NCBI GenBank assembly: GCA_964532225.1
Contig: CAZHHM010000009.1
Span: 1 to 54,190, forward strand
Origin: CAZHHM01 sp964532225
GTDB taxonomy: Bacteria > Margulisbacteria > WOR-1 > JAKLHX01
DNA: 54,190 nt
Direction: 5' to 3'
A program made the translations under genes and the position numbers. Shown here one piece after another: positions 1 through 7,963 of the stretch; the first letter of the stretch is position 1; the number at the start of each line of letters is the position of its first letter. The notes beneath the pieces were generated by a model. It was not told where the DNA came from. It did no database searches and saw only the letters and a program-made list of their open reading frames with translations.

Positions 1-1883
1 CCCTGTATCCAGGGAACTATCTTTGCATTGGACCCTTCGATCAGCTTGGCCGTTTTTTCACAGCCCCGTTTGATGAAAGTGTACGGATCGTTGGCCGGGT
101 CGGGATGCCCGTCAAAGCCGCTGTCAAAATGCGACGGGTACAGCATAGGGCATATAACATCGACATACTTTGCCATCTCCCCTATTCTCTGCCCTGTTGT
201 TGCGATGTCGACGTCTTTGAGCCAGGCCATCACTCCGAACACATCGATAGCGATCGAGACCCCGTACTTGTCGAGCCTCTGATGGGCGGCACGGAGGAAT
301 GACTCTATCGCCATATATTTATCCATGTTCTCCGGTGTCCTGATATTTTCCGAGCTTCTTTTTTCCGGGAAGCGGATATAGTCGAACTGTATCTCGTCGA
401 CGCCGGCCTTCGCAGTTTCTTCCGAAATATCAAGGATATAGTCCTGAACTACGGGATTGAAAGGGTCCACCCAGTTAGCGGCCCCTCCTTCAAGATAAGT
501 GCCCCCTGAGTTGAGCTTCATAGCAAGGTCCGGCCTTCTTCTTGCCAGATGCATGTCCTTAAAACAGGTCACCCTGGCCGAGACCCTGATGCCTTCTTGT
601 TTGAGCTTTGCGACAAGTCCTTTAAGGTCCTTGATGAATATCCTGTCATTGGCACCGGTGTCTTTTGCAAGCTTTACATCAAGAGAGGCGCCGATCGTGC
701 CTTCGACATCCTTTATATCAACAACTATTGTGTTAAGGCCCGTTCTTTTATAGCTTTCGATGAGGCTGTCTATCCTTGACTGTATGCCGGCACTGTGAAA
801 AGTGTAGTAAACGCCTTTATCGGCCGTTCTGAGCCTGCTGATCCTGTCTTTTTTTTTAGGGATGCGGACCTCCTTTACAACGGACTCCCCGCTGCAGACC
901 TTTACCCTCATACCTGCGGGGACCTGAGTAAGGTCTATCTTTTCCATATCCTGCTGCTGCACCGAGATGCCGTCAGCGTCGCCGTCGCTTACGAAATAAT
1001 CCTGGGGATACCTTTCCGCCCTGCCCAGCCACTTATCAAGTTCGCTGTCCATGGCCTGGATCCTTTGCGCCATATAAGGAATGAAATCCTTATGGTACGG
1101 AGGAAGAGCCGGTCCGGCGCCCACAAGAAAAGCGACCTTATACTTGTAAGTCGTCCCTCCGTAACTACCGTCCTGAAGCAGCCATTTGCCTTTTTTGGGA
1201 AGTATCCCGAACGGCAAAGCCACCGAATTCACCTCGTATGAGGGAATAATGCTCTGTATCTTCGCGTGAAGGGTTGCCAGCTCCCTTTTTATCCCGATAT
1301 AGTCGAGCTTGTCGAGCCTTTCATGGTTGTACGTATGGTTGCCTATCTCGCGGCCTGTCTTTACGAGGTACTGCAGTTTCAGCGGCCACAGCTCCGGGCA
1401 TTCTCTCTGGTAGAAGATCTGTGAGTTGCAGAAGAAAGTGACCGACTTGCCGAAATCCCCGTGCCTGCGGCTGAACTCATCAAGTATTCCCACGGCACAA
1501 TCAGGATCGATCTTGGGGAAGCCGCCGCTGCCTTCGACCGTTGCTCCGTCCTTTATCAGGAACTTGAAATGCGAGGGATGGCTGTCGTCGAAGACCATGA
1601 TCATGGGCTTTTTTCCGGCAGGCAGGTCGACCCTTGATCCGTTGAAGAAGCTACGGAGACTTATCAGCCGATATCCGGCATCGTAGAACCTTTGGAGATC
1701 GGCCCTGAACTTTTCTGCCGACCTGTCATAATCCGTTGTCCCGTCCCCTATCCGGTGATACTCGATCACCATTACCTTACCGAGCTCGTTGTAAACTCCG
1801 CTGTTCTTTTTAGGAAGAACGCCGCAGGAGCTCAGTGCCGCGGCACAAAAGAGCACTATAGCGCCTATCAGTATCTTTTTCAT
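1..1883 (-). CDS. Polysaccharide deacetylase / DUF4015 fusion lipoprotein (partial)
   Basis: I translated this frame by hand: about 627 codons are open from the ATG at 1883 to the left edge, where the gene is cut before its stop. Residues 1-20 form a lipoprotein signal with lipobox LSSC (Cys20), so the product should be membrane-anchored outside the cytoplasm. Residues about 36-230 resemble a NodB polysaccharide deacetylase, with FDD at 98-100 and GNHTYNH at 181-187 as likely metal and catalytic positions. From about 358 onward (VYYTFHSAG, NTIVVDIKD, then DEIQFDYIRFPE) it matches the DUF4015 TIM-barrel family related to glycoside hydrolases. A role in modifying or cutting surface or matrix polysaccharide is inferred. 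Its promoter abuts the four-helix-bundle element on the right. Confidence 0.88.
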   Translation of the reverse strand, partial: MKKILIGAIVLFCAAALSSCGVLPKKNSGVYNELGKVMVIEYHRIGDGTTDYDRSAEKFRADLQRFYDAGYRLISLRSFFNGSRVDLPAGKKPMIMVFDDSHPSHFKFLIKDGATVEGSGGFPKIDPDCAVGILDEFSRRHGDFGKSVTFFCNSQIFYQRECPELWPLKLQYLVKTGREIGNHTYNHERLDKLDYIGIKRELATLHAKIQSIIPSYEVNSVALPFGILPKKGKWLLQDGSYGGTTYKYKVAFLVGAGPALPPYHKDFIPYMAQRIQAMDSELDKWLGRAERYPQDYFVSDGDADGISVQQQDMEKIDLTQVPAGMRVKVCSGESVVKEVRIPKKKDRISRLRTADKGVYYTFHSAGIQSRIDSLIESYKRTGLNTIVVDIKDVEGTIGASLDVKLAKDTGANDRIFIKDLKGLVAKLKQEGIRVSARVTCFKDMHLARRRPDLAMKLNSGGTYLEGGAANWVDPFNPVVQDYILDISEETAKAGVDEIQFDYIRFPEKRSSENIRTPENMDKYMAIESFLRAAHQRLDKYGVSIAIDVFGVMAWLKDVDIATTGQRIGEMAKYVDVICPMLYPSHFDSGFDGHPDPANDPYTFIKRGCEKTAKLIEGSNAKIVPWIQ

Positions 1884-1893
1884 GGATAGGGCA

Positions 1894-1902
1894 ATTATAG
1901 CA
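1894..1902 (-). promoter_or_regulatory. Extended -10 promoter of the deacetylase lipoprotein
   Basis: On the minus strand this reads TGCTATAAT, a perfect extended -10 box. The predicted start site near 1887 leaves only about 4 bases before the ATG at 1883. No convincing -35 is seen; that region is already inside the G-rich repeat array. Confidence 0.6.
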
Positions 1903-1913
1903 CCCCCAAACAA

Positions 1914-1976
1914 GGGAACAGGGAAGAGGGAATGGGGAACAGGGAAGAGGGGATGGGGAACAGGGAAGATGGAACG
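1914..1976 (+). repeat. Three tandem 21-base G-rich units, left flank of four-helix element
   Basis: Three consecutive 21-base units occupy 1914-1934, 1935-1955 and 1956-1976. Each begins GGGAACAGGGAAGA and they differ at a few positions. The 17 bases at 1955-1971 (GGGGAACAGGGAAGATG) recur as a perfect inverted copy at 2256-2272. Together the two flanks bracket the four-helix-bundle gene. Confidence 0.85.
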
Positions 1977-1979
1977 GCG

Positions 1980-2258
1980 CTAGATTCTGTTCTTGAGTTT
2001 CGTTATTAGACTAGACAGCATCTTTACCTCAGAAATGACCTTGTCGATCACTTCTTTAAATCTAGCCTTTTCAGCATACCCCAATCTTTCACAGATCAAC
2101 AATTGTGTTTCGAGCTCAGAACATGACCCCAGCGAAATGTAGAGGAAATTTATATATTCTTTTGTCCTTCGCAAAAACCCTTCTGCAATGTTTGATGGTA
2201 TCGACACTGCAGCGCGTCTCATTTGAGATATTAGACCAAACAGTTCATGTCGTGGCAT
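1980..2258 (-). CDS. Four-helix bundle (S23/IVS-type) protein, N-terminally truncated
   Basis: The 92-residue product contains the family hallmark LISQMRRAAVSIPSNIAEGF and the later LGSCSELETQLLI segment of the four-helix bundle family (TIGR02436), first known from intervening sequences in 23S rRNA genes. Family members are usually about 110-125 residues and start with another helix. Here the first helix is missing: the ATG lies inside the G-rich repeat, and an in-frame TGA sits 36 bases upstream (2292-2294). The stop codon falls just inside the opposite repeat. So the gene fills the space between two inverted repeats almost exactly. Function is unknown; it may be a decayed small mobile unit and may not give a folded protein. 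Confidence 0.8.
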   Translation of the reverse strand: MPRHELFGLISQMRRAAVSIPSNIAEGFLRRTKEYINFLYISLGSCSELETQLLICERLGYAEKARFKEVIDKVISEVKMLSSLITKLKNRI

Positions 2259-2290
2259 CTTCCCTGTTCCCCGTTCCCTATTCCCTTCTC
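2256..2290 (-). repeat. Inverted G-rich repeat, right flank of four-helix element
   Basis: Bases 2256-2272 are the exact reverse complement of 1955-1971 (17 of 17). The array continues to about 2290 with further GGGAATAGGGAAC-type units on the minus strand. The start codon of the four-helix gene lies inside this repeat. Confidence 0.85.
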
Positions 2291-2338
2291 TTCAACGGCG
2301 GGAAAATTGCTCAGGTCGGGGTAAAGGGGGTGATGCTG

Positions 2339-2719
2339 ATGCCAGGGCTGAACAGAATGATCATTACAGGCAACCTGACCAAGGACCCGGAGATACGGTT
2401 CACGAAAGAAGAGATCCCCGTGGCCAAGTTCACGGTGGCTGTGGATGATATCAAGAGGAAGGACAAGGACACTAAGGTCAACTATTTCAACTGCATCGCA
2501 TGGCGAGGGCTTGCTAATGTTGTCGGGGAGTACGTTAAGAAAGGCAGCTTGGTCGCTGTGGAGGGAAAGCTCCAGATCAGGCCGTACGAGATCAACGGGC
2601 AGAAGAAACAGGCAACGGAGATAATCGTTGACAATCTGATGATGCTAGACAAGAAGTTCCACGGAATAGCCAAATCATCTAAGGTTGAGGACCAAGCCGA
2701 CGAATTGGTAATGGCCTGA
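2339..2719 (+). CDS. ssb: Single-stranded DNA-binding protein
   Basis: The 126-residue product opens with LNRMIITGNLTKDPEIRF, the typical first strands of the bacterial SSB OB fold, and contains YFNCIAWRGLANVVGEYVKK and GKLQIRPYE, standard SSB segments for binding DNA in replication and repair. I chose the ATG at 2339 because AAAGGGGG lies about 8 bases upstream; ATGs at 2333 and 2357 are alternatives. The frame stays open further left into the four-helix element, but that part is not SSB-like. The C-terminus ends in ELVMA, without the acidic DDIPF-type tip that normally recruits partner proteins, and the usual low-complexity linker is almost absent. It may be a second, specialised SSB. Confidence 0.92.
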   Translation: MPGLNRMIITGNLTKDPEIRFTKEEIPVAKFTVAVDDIKRKDKDTKVNYFNCIAWRGLANVVGEYVKKGSLVAVEGKLQIRPYEINGQKKQATEIIVDNLMMLDKKFHGIAKSSKVEDQADELVMA

Positions 2720-2728
2720 GGACCTCCT

Positions 2729-2757
2729 TTGCGCGGGGCATTCGCGAAGCGGGCGCC
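2729..2757 (+). repeat. GC-rich hairpin between ssb and the LCP gene
   Basis: A GCGGGGC arm and its complement GCCCCGC flank a loop of about 14 bases. It lies right after the ssb stop and could end transcription or stabilise the 3' end, but no clear T-run follows. Confidence 0.4.
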
Positions 2758-2766
2758 CCGCCCTTC

Positions 2767-2795
2767 TTGAATTCCGCCCGTTATTAAAATATCAT
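2767..2795 (+). promoter_or_regulatory. Sigma-70 promoter of the LCP gene
   Basis: TTGAAT at 2767-2772 and TATCAT at 2790-2795 are separated by exactly 17 bases. The predicted start site is 2802, the A of the ATG, so the mRNA should be leaderless; no ribosome-binding site is present. Confidence 0.6.
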
Positions 2796-2801
2796 GCATA
2801 T

Positions 2802-3692
2802 ATGAGGACCAGAAGAAGCTTTGACTTCCTCAGAGTGCTTGCGATATTCGTTTTCCTGGCGATGCTCGCGTATCTCTGGATATTCATTTTCACGCCAAAA
2901 CTGATACCAAGGGAATTAAGGGTTCTTATCCCCGGTAAACGCGTTTACATACTTGCAATGGGGCTCGACAGGTCATACGACGAATACCACAGGCCTATCA
3001 AGAAGAGGCGCTCAGACAGCCTTGTGTTTGCCAAGATAGACCCCTTCTCTCAGAAAATAGACCTGGTATCCATCCCAAGGGACACTTATGTTGAGGTGCC
3101 GGGACACGGCTACAGGAAGATCAACGACGCGTATTATCTTGGGGGAAAAGACCTTGCACTGGAAACGGTCTCAAGGCTTTTCGGCGTGAAGATAGACAAC
3201 TATGTGGTGCTGAACCCGGACGGGCTTGCCGGTCTTATCGACAGCATGGGCGGATTAAAGGTCTGGGTGGACCGTAACATGTATTACAAGGATTCCTGGG
3301 GAGGGCTCGAGATCAACTTGAAGAAAGGCCTTCATATACTTAACGGAAGGGAAGTGGAAGGATATATCCGGTTCCGCCATGAGGCCATGGGCGATATCGC
3401 AAGGGTCGACAGACAGCAAAAGTTCCTGAGGGTGCTTTTCAGGAAGCTGGCAAGCCCTACGGTGATCGTCAGGCTCCCTTGGGTGCTTCCGGCACTGAAA
3501 CGGGCGGTCAATACCAATATGTCCCTTAACGATATAGCCGAACTGGGTAATTTTGCCAGGATGATAAACCATTCCGAGATAGGCTCCTACAGGATGCCGG
3601 GATACTTCGGCGTCGAGGAGGAACTTAGAAGCTACTGGATGGTGAACGAGAAAGAAAAAGATAGATTATTCGAGAAAATAGGTATAAAGTAA
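2802..3692 (+). CDS. LytR-CpsA-Psr (LCP) family protein
   Basis: The 296-residue protein has one N-terminal transmembrane helix (about residues 10-32) followed by the LCP domain. Family motifs seen: RRSDSLVFAKID, SIPRDTYV, RKINDAY and RFRHEAMGDIARVDRQQ, which carry the arginines and aspartates that bind a polyprenyl-pyrophosphate lipid. LCP proteins transfer lipid-linked glycopolymers to the cell wall or to glycoproteins at the outer face of the cytoplasmic membrane. In a diderm its acceptor is unclear. It is followed directly by pilin-like genes, though a separate promoter lies between them. Confidence 0.9.
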   Translation: MRTRRSFDFLRVLAIFVFLAMLAYLWIFIFTPKLIPRELRVLIPGKRVYILAMGLDRSYDEYHRPIKKRRSDSLVFAKIDPFSQKIDLVSIPRDTYVEVPGHGYRKINDAYYLGGKDLALETVSRLFGVKIDNYVVLNPDGLAGLIDSMGGLKVWVDRNMYYKDSWGGLEINLKKGLHILNGREVEGYIRFRHEAMGDIARVDRQQKFLRVLFRKLASPTVIVRLPWVLPALKRAVNTNMSLNDIAELGNFARMINHSEIGSYRMPGYFGVEEELRSYWMVNEKEKDRLFEKIGIK

Positions 3693-3698
3693 TATAAT
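3693..3698 (+). promoter_or_regulatory. -10 box of the pilin-like operon
   Basis: A perfect TATAAT right after the LCP stop codon, with a predicted start near 3705, about 22 bases before the chosen ATG at 3727. No good -35 is seen. Confidence 0.45.
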
Positions 3699-3726
3699 AG
3701 TGCAAGTTTTGCCGAGCCCCGGACGA

Positions 3727-4116
3727 ATGAATATTGAGGGCAAGATATTGGATAAAAAAGGGTTCACTCTGGTCGAAGCGATAATGGCAATAGTCCTTTT
3801 TGTCATACTTGTCATACCTCTTATCTACAACTTCACTTACGGTCTGGCTTACGACGCCTTCATGACCGACCAGATAAGGGCGCTCCAGCTGGCAAAAAGT
3901 AAAATGGAGGGTTACAGGGCCGGGAGTTTTTCCGACATCATCACCACATCAGAAGCGCGAGGCACCATACCCGAATACGGCAACTACGCTGTAGACACCA
4001 CGGTCACGAGCGAAACGGCCACGCTAAAAAGGGTAAAAGTACGCGTTTCATACGTCAGGAACAGCAACAACGACTATCTCGAGCTGGACACGCTGATAAC
4101 ATCGGGAGACGACTAA
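3727..4116 (+). CDS. Prepilin-type N-terminal cleavage/methylation protein (pseudopilin)
   Basis: From ATG 3727 the product is 129 residues. It has the prepilin peptidase motif KKG-FTLVEA followed by a hydrophobic helix of about 20 residues, with the conserved glutamate at position +5 after the cut. The rest is a small, mostly beta-type domain. GTG 3700 could add nine residues, but the first ATG sits closer to the cleavage site as in the family. It is the first of three genes whose products resemble minor pseudopilins of a type II secretion or type IV pilus system; no ATPase or prepilin peptidase is in the window. Its stop overlaps the next start by one base (TAATG). Confidence 0.85.
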   Translation: MNIEGKILDKKGFTLVEAIMAIVLFVILVIPLIYNFTYGLAYDAFMTDQIRALQLAKSKMEGYRAGSFSDIITTSEARGTIPEYGNYAVDTTVTSETATLKRVKVRVSYVRNSNNDYLELDTLITSGDD

Positions 4117-4931
4117 TGAAGAACAGAGGGTTCACTCTTATAGAACTTATCGTAGGGCTTCTCGTCCTGGCGATAATCATGATCCCTTTCATCCAGGCCT
4201 ATGAAGCTATAGTCGATTCTTACAAGAACTTCATGAACGCCGGAAAGATATATGACGCGCTGAACGAGGCCATGTCCGGCATATCCGATGACATTAGAGG
4301 AGCGGAATATATCCAGTCGGCCCCACACTATCCGTCAACAGGCAACGCAAAACTTGAGATCAGAGGCAAATCCATTTCTGGCGATGAAACGTTCAGCAGC
4401 GTATGGGAACCGGGCTCAGGAGCGGAGATCATTTCTTATGAACTTAAGTCCGGTACATTTTCCAGGGTCGTGCAGTCAGGAGACGGAACGCTGCTGGACT
4501 CAAAGATATTGTTCTCGTCTTACGGTTTCGTGAGCAAGACATCTTTCAATCCGCTTTTCGGCAGTTTTGACATAGCCGGCAGCCTTAATACTCTTTGGAC
4601 CAAGCTTGTCGCAGACGGATGGATATACCAGAACGGCACTATCGAAGGCTCAAAACTGGCGGATCCTTCGGCATTGCCTGATGTTTCCGGCCTTACTTTC
4701 CTTCCAGGAAAAGGGGCCGCTGATGTAAGGGCAATACTTGAGAACCCGACCGTCATCGAGCTCGTAAGCTTTGAAAGTACTGCGGAGGCAAAGGTGTCTT
4801 CGACAAGCACTGCCATAAAAAGTCTTCAGCTTACCATGTCGGCGAGGTTCGAGGACGGATATGTCACGGTGTCAGGAGCGTTCGCCGTGAACGCCGGCAC
4901 AAGACCGCATAACTATTTTTGGTTCTTCTGA
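4116..4931 (+). CDS. Prepilin-type N-terminal cleavage/methylation protein, larger minor pilin
   Basis: The 271-residue product begins MKNRG-FTLIELIVG, a short leader with the classic type IV prepilin cleavage site, then a hydrophobic helix to about residue 30. It carries no other domain I recognise. Its size and position between a smaller pseudopilin and a PilX-like protein fit a minor pilin of the PilW or GspJ kind. The next start (ATG 4943) follows 11 bases after the stop, so the three genes are probably one transcript. Confidence 0.82.
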   Translation: MKNRGFTLIELIVGLLVLAIIMIPFIQAYEAIVDSYKNFMNAGKIYDALNEAMSGISDDIRGAEYIQSAPHYPSTGNAKLEIRGKSISGDETFSSVWEPGSGAEIISYELKSGTFSRVVQSGDGTLLDSKILFSSYGFVSKTSFNPLFGSFDIAGSLNTLWTKLVADGWIYQNGTIEGSKLADPSALPDVSGLTFLPGKGAADVRAILENPTVIELVSFESTAEAKVSSTSTAIKSLQLTMSARFEDGYVTVSGAFAVNAGTRPHNYFWFF

Positions 4932-4942
4932 CGGAGGGAAAA

Positions 4943-6559
4943 ATGAAAAAGGAAAAAGGGAATATGCTCATCGCGTTCATCCTGCCCCTTTTCATCACCC
5001 TTCTTGTGCTTTTCTATCTTGATTATGTCATCGAAAGAACAAAGAACTTCCGCAACAAAGTACAGCAGGAACAGGCCTTCCAGCTGGCCGAAGCAGGGGT
5101 AGACAAAGCGGTCAATTATCTTTTCGGGACACCGAAACAGGCAGACTATGGGGCCTACGGATATCTGGTGATACATGAAGATGACCTTTCGGGGGTCACA
5201 GCCTCCTCTGCGGCCGTTTGGGACATGCTTACCGGTGAGGGTTATGTCATCAACATCGACGACCCTCCTGCGCCGATCGGAGCAATGAGGACAGGGTTCA
5301 TCACCGACAGGTTCAGAGTGTTGCAGCATCCGTTCGAGATGAACTGGACCTTTGACATCCCGGATGCCGAAAAAGATGCCGTTTATTACATGCTTTGGAC
5401 GGCCTGCAGGACGTTCCCCGGACCGATCACCGAAACCTTCTCGACAGGGTCTTACACCGTGACCATGTCGCTGCCCAGAGACAATGACAACAGAGTGAAC
5501 GTTATTAAGATCCAGAGCGTAGGCACCGTGGGTGGAACAATGAAGACGATCACAAGGAACTTTAAGGCCTCCTTCGAAAGGGCGTCCGGATTTGAAAGGG
5601 CCATACTCACACAGAACATGGGAAGTCTTGAAGTGACAGGCAGCGATGTTTTCATTTCGACGGTCGTTGAGTCTTCCGGAGATATTCTTCTTGACACTGT
5701 CGGAGCACCTGGAGGCGATGCAGCTAACAGACTAAAAGTATATTGGACAGATTCCACCAGCATACTAAGCACCGAGGCAAGGACATGGACACGCGGCTGG
5801 ATCCCTCCGGCATCTCCATACCAGGTCATAACAGGAGCGGACAAATACGTCTACCATATCAACCCGACAACGGGCCCTATCGATCCTGACGCGCATGGCT
5901 CATACGGTGCCGTAACTATCGATACATCTTTTTACCAAAAGTGCATTGACATCGCGACAAGCGAGCCCGTGATCAAGGTCTTTCCAAGCGATTTCGATCT
6001 TCCGGATTATGCGACCTATCTAAATCCGGATGTCGGAATCGTGACGCTTGAAGGAAGCACGATCCCCTTCGAGGTCAGGGCTTCTATCACGAACGGAGGC
6101 GTTGTGGTTATCGGAGGAGCTTTAGATCTTAAAGTTGCAAATGTTGATCCTCAAACTACGATAATTGCCGATGGCCCAATAACGATTGACAACGTTAAGT
6201 TCTATCAGGATTGCACGATCTATTCGAACACTTCTATCACCGTGAAAGGCAACAGCGACATTGTTTCCGCCAACCTTCTTGCCCCCATGGTGAACCTGCA
6301 GAGAGGCACTATCAAAGGCTGTGTACTTTCCTGGAAAAGAGAAGGACCTGCCACGATGAGCGCGAAGTTCTTCGGAGGTCTGATCGAGTTGGCGACTTAT
6401 GATGCCTCTTCGGGAGGTAAACCTGAAAAGTTCACAGTGAACAAAGGGTTCATCATCAACTATCCTGCGATCTTCGGCATACAGCCGGCCGCGCCTCCCG
6501 GACTGCACGCTCCGGACCACCCTATCTGGGTCAAGAAAGGCGTATTCCAGCTTGACTAG
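4943..6559 (+). CDS. PilX-like pilus assembly protein
   Basis: Start ATG 4943 is supported by GGAGGG 6-7 bases upstream; the frame stays open upstream to 4919. The 538-residue product has an N-terminal membrane helix (IAFILPLFITLLVLFYLDYV) and then QEQAFQLAEAGVDKAVNYL, the signature of PilX-type minor pilins, although no prepilin cleavage motif is evident. The C-terminal third (GGVVVIGGALDLKV, TIIADGPITIDNV, TIYSNTSITVKGN) looks like a right-handed beta-helix or bactofilin-like fold, as often seen in large PilX-type proteins. It is much longer than classical PilX (about 170 residues). Its stop codon shares CTAG with the stop of the opposing methyltransferase gene. Confidence 0.75.
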   Translation: MKKEKGNMLIAFILPLFITLLVLFYLDYVIERTKNFRNKVQQEQAFQLAEAGVDKAVNYLFGTPKQADYGAYGYLVIHEDDLSGVTASSAAVWDMLTGEGYVINIDDPPAPIGAMRTGFITDRFRVLQHPFEMNWTFDIPDAEKDAVYYMLWTACRTFPGPITETFSTGSYTVTMSLPRDNDNRVNVIKIQSVGTVGGTMKTITRNFKASFERASGFERAILTQNMGSLEVTGSDVFISTVVESSGDILLDTVGAPGGDAANRLKVYWTDSTSILSTEARTWTRGWIPPASPYQVITGADKYVYHINPTTGPIDPDAHGSYGAVTIDTSFYQKCIDIATSEPVIKVFPSDFDLPDYATYLNPDVGIVTLEGSTIPFEVRASITNGGVVVIGGALDLKVANVDPQTTIIADGPITIDNVKFYQDCTIYSNTSITVKGNSDIVSANLLAPMVNLQRGTIKGCVLSWKREGPATMSAKFFGGLIELATYDASSGGKPEKFTVNKGFIINYPAIFGIQPAAPPGLHAPDHPIWVKKGVFQLD

Positions 6560-7920
6560 CGCCTGACCAGAAGCGTCACTGATTCGATATGCGAGGTCTG
6601 CGGGAACATATCCACGGGGACGATCCTCTCGACTGAATACTGCTTTGCAAGCAACTTTATGTCCCTTGCCAGCGTTGAAGGCTCGCAGGATATGTAAATG
6701 ATCTTTGCCGGGCCAGAAGCCATGACCGCATCCAGCACTTTTTTGTCGCAGCCCTGTCTCGGCGGATCAAGGAACACGATATCAGGCCTTATCCCGTCAT
6801 CCACAAGTCTGGGGACCTCCTTTTCGGCAAGGCCCCTTCGGAAAACAGCGTTCTTGATCCCGTTCAGCCTCGCGTTGCCGTTTGCGTCAGAAACAGCTTC
6901 AGGCACGCTCTCCACCCCGTAGACCCTGTCGCACGCGCGCGCAAGGCCGAGCGTAAGAGAGCCTATGCCGCAATATATGTCGAACACAGTGCCCTTGCCG
7001 GCAAGACCCGACAACCTCACGGCGATATCGAACATCGCCCCTGCCTGGACAGGATTTACCTGGAAGAACGAGACCGGAGAAAGCCGGAGCTCGTTGCCGA
7101 GCAGCTTTTCTTTGATGTACTGTCTTCCCCATACATCATAGTTCTCATTGCCTAGTATCACATTGGTCCTTCTTGAATTGATGTTCTTTGAGATGCCGCA
7201 CAGCTTTCCGTCTTCGCCCTGCTCTATCTGCGTCAGTCCGGCCACAAGCTCCTTGGATCCCGGGATGTTCCTGTCCCTTGCCACCAGGGTCAGCAAGGCC
7301 TCGTTGTTCGCTGAAGAGATCCTGGACAGAAGATGCCGTATAAGCCCTCTGTCCCTGTCCTCGTCATAAGCAGGGATCCTTGCCTTCTCGGATGCCGACC
7401 TGAAAACAGAAGCTATCTTATCGAGAAAAGGATGAAGTACGGGACACCTTTCTATAGAGATAAGATCGTGGGAGCCTTTCTTGAAATATCCTGTGAGCAG
7501 CTTGCCGGACTTCCCGCTCCTTACCGGATACTGCATTTTATGGCGGTAGCCGAACTCTTTGCCCGATGGGAGCACATCGTCTATCTGCACTACTAACGGA
7601 CCTGCGATCCTTTCGATCGTTTCTGTAAAATAGGCGTGCTTCTCTTTTAGCTGCCTTGCATAGTTCATGTGCTGCAGCTGGCAGGCGCCGCACTCGAGAT
7701 AATACTTGCACGGAGGGTCGATACGGTCGGATGATGCCGATGTGACGCCGATAAGAGATGCTGAAGCATATCCGCTCTTTACATCGCTTATGAGTACTTC
7801 TGCCTCCTCGCCCGGGATGACATTATCGACAAAGACCACGGCGCCGCCGTGCCTTGCCATGCCCTGCCCTCCCTGGACAAGCTTTTCGATCTTTACCTTT
7901 ATCTTTTGTCCGCGCTCCAT
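6556..7920 (-). CDS. rlmD: 23S rRNA (uracil-5-)-methyltransferase, RlmD/RumA family
   Basis: The 454-residue enzyme begins with a TRAM RNA-binding domain (about residues 1-60, VQGGQGMARHGGAVVF). An iron-sulfur motif follows (CKYYLECGACQLQH, about 73-86), then a SAM-dependent methyltransferase domain with VFDIYCGIGSLTLGLA and the catalytic cysteine in YISCEPSTLARDI. It transfers methyl groups to C5 of a uracil in 23S rRNA (U1939 in E. coli); the exact target here could instead be an RlmCD- or TrmA-like site. The gene converges with the PilX-like gene, the two stops overlapping in the palindrome CTAG. Confidence 0.92.
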   Translation of the reverse strand: MERGQKIKVKIEKLVQGGQGMARHGGAVVFVDNVIPGEEAEVLISDVKSGYASASLIGVTSASSDRIDPPCKYYLECGACQLQHMNYARQLKEKHAYFTETIERIAGPLVVQIDDVLPSGKEFGYRHKMQYPVRSGKSGKLLTGYFKKGSHDLISIERCPVLHPFLDKIASVFRSASEKARIPAYDEDRDRGLIRHLLSRISSANNEALLTLVARDRNIPGSKELVAGLTQIEQGEDGKLCGISKNINSRRTNVILGNENYDVWGRQYIKEKLLGNELRLSPVSFFQVNPVQAGAMFDIAVRLSGLAGKGTVFDIYCGIGSLTLGLARACDRVYGVESVPEAVSDANGNARLNGIKNAVFRRGLAEKEVPRLVDDGIRPDIVFLDPPRQGCDKKVLDAVMASGPAKIIYISCEPSTLARDIKLLAKQYSVERIVPVDMFPQTSHIESVTLLVRR

Positions 7921-7943
7921 AAGGTTACCTGACTAAGCCATTA

Positions 7944-7954
7944 TATGATATTAT
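7944..7954 (+). promoter_or_regulatory. Possible -10 boxes of the PHP gene
   Basis: Overlapping TATGAT (7944-7949) and TATTAT (7949-7954) would start transcription at about 7956-7961, 3-8 bases before the ATG at 7964. No -35 and no ribosome-binding site are visible, as in other leaderless-type starts of this window. Confidence 0.35.
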
Positions 7955-7963
7955 TTCAATTTG

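Noticed and set aside
1914..1976. CRISPR array
   Set aside because: The units are contiguous with no spacers, only three copies, and no cas gene is present.
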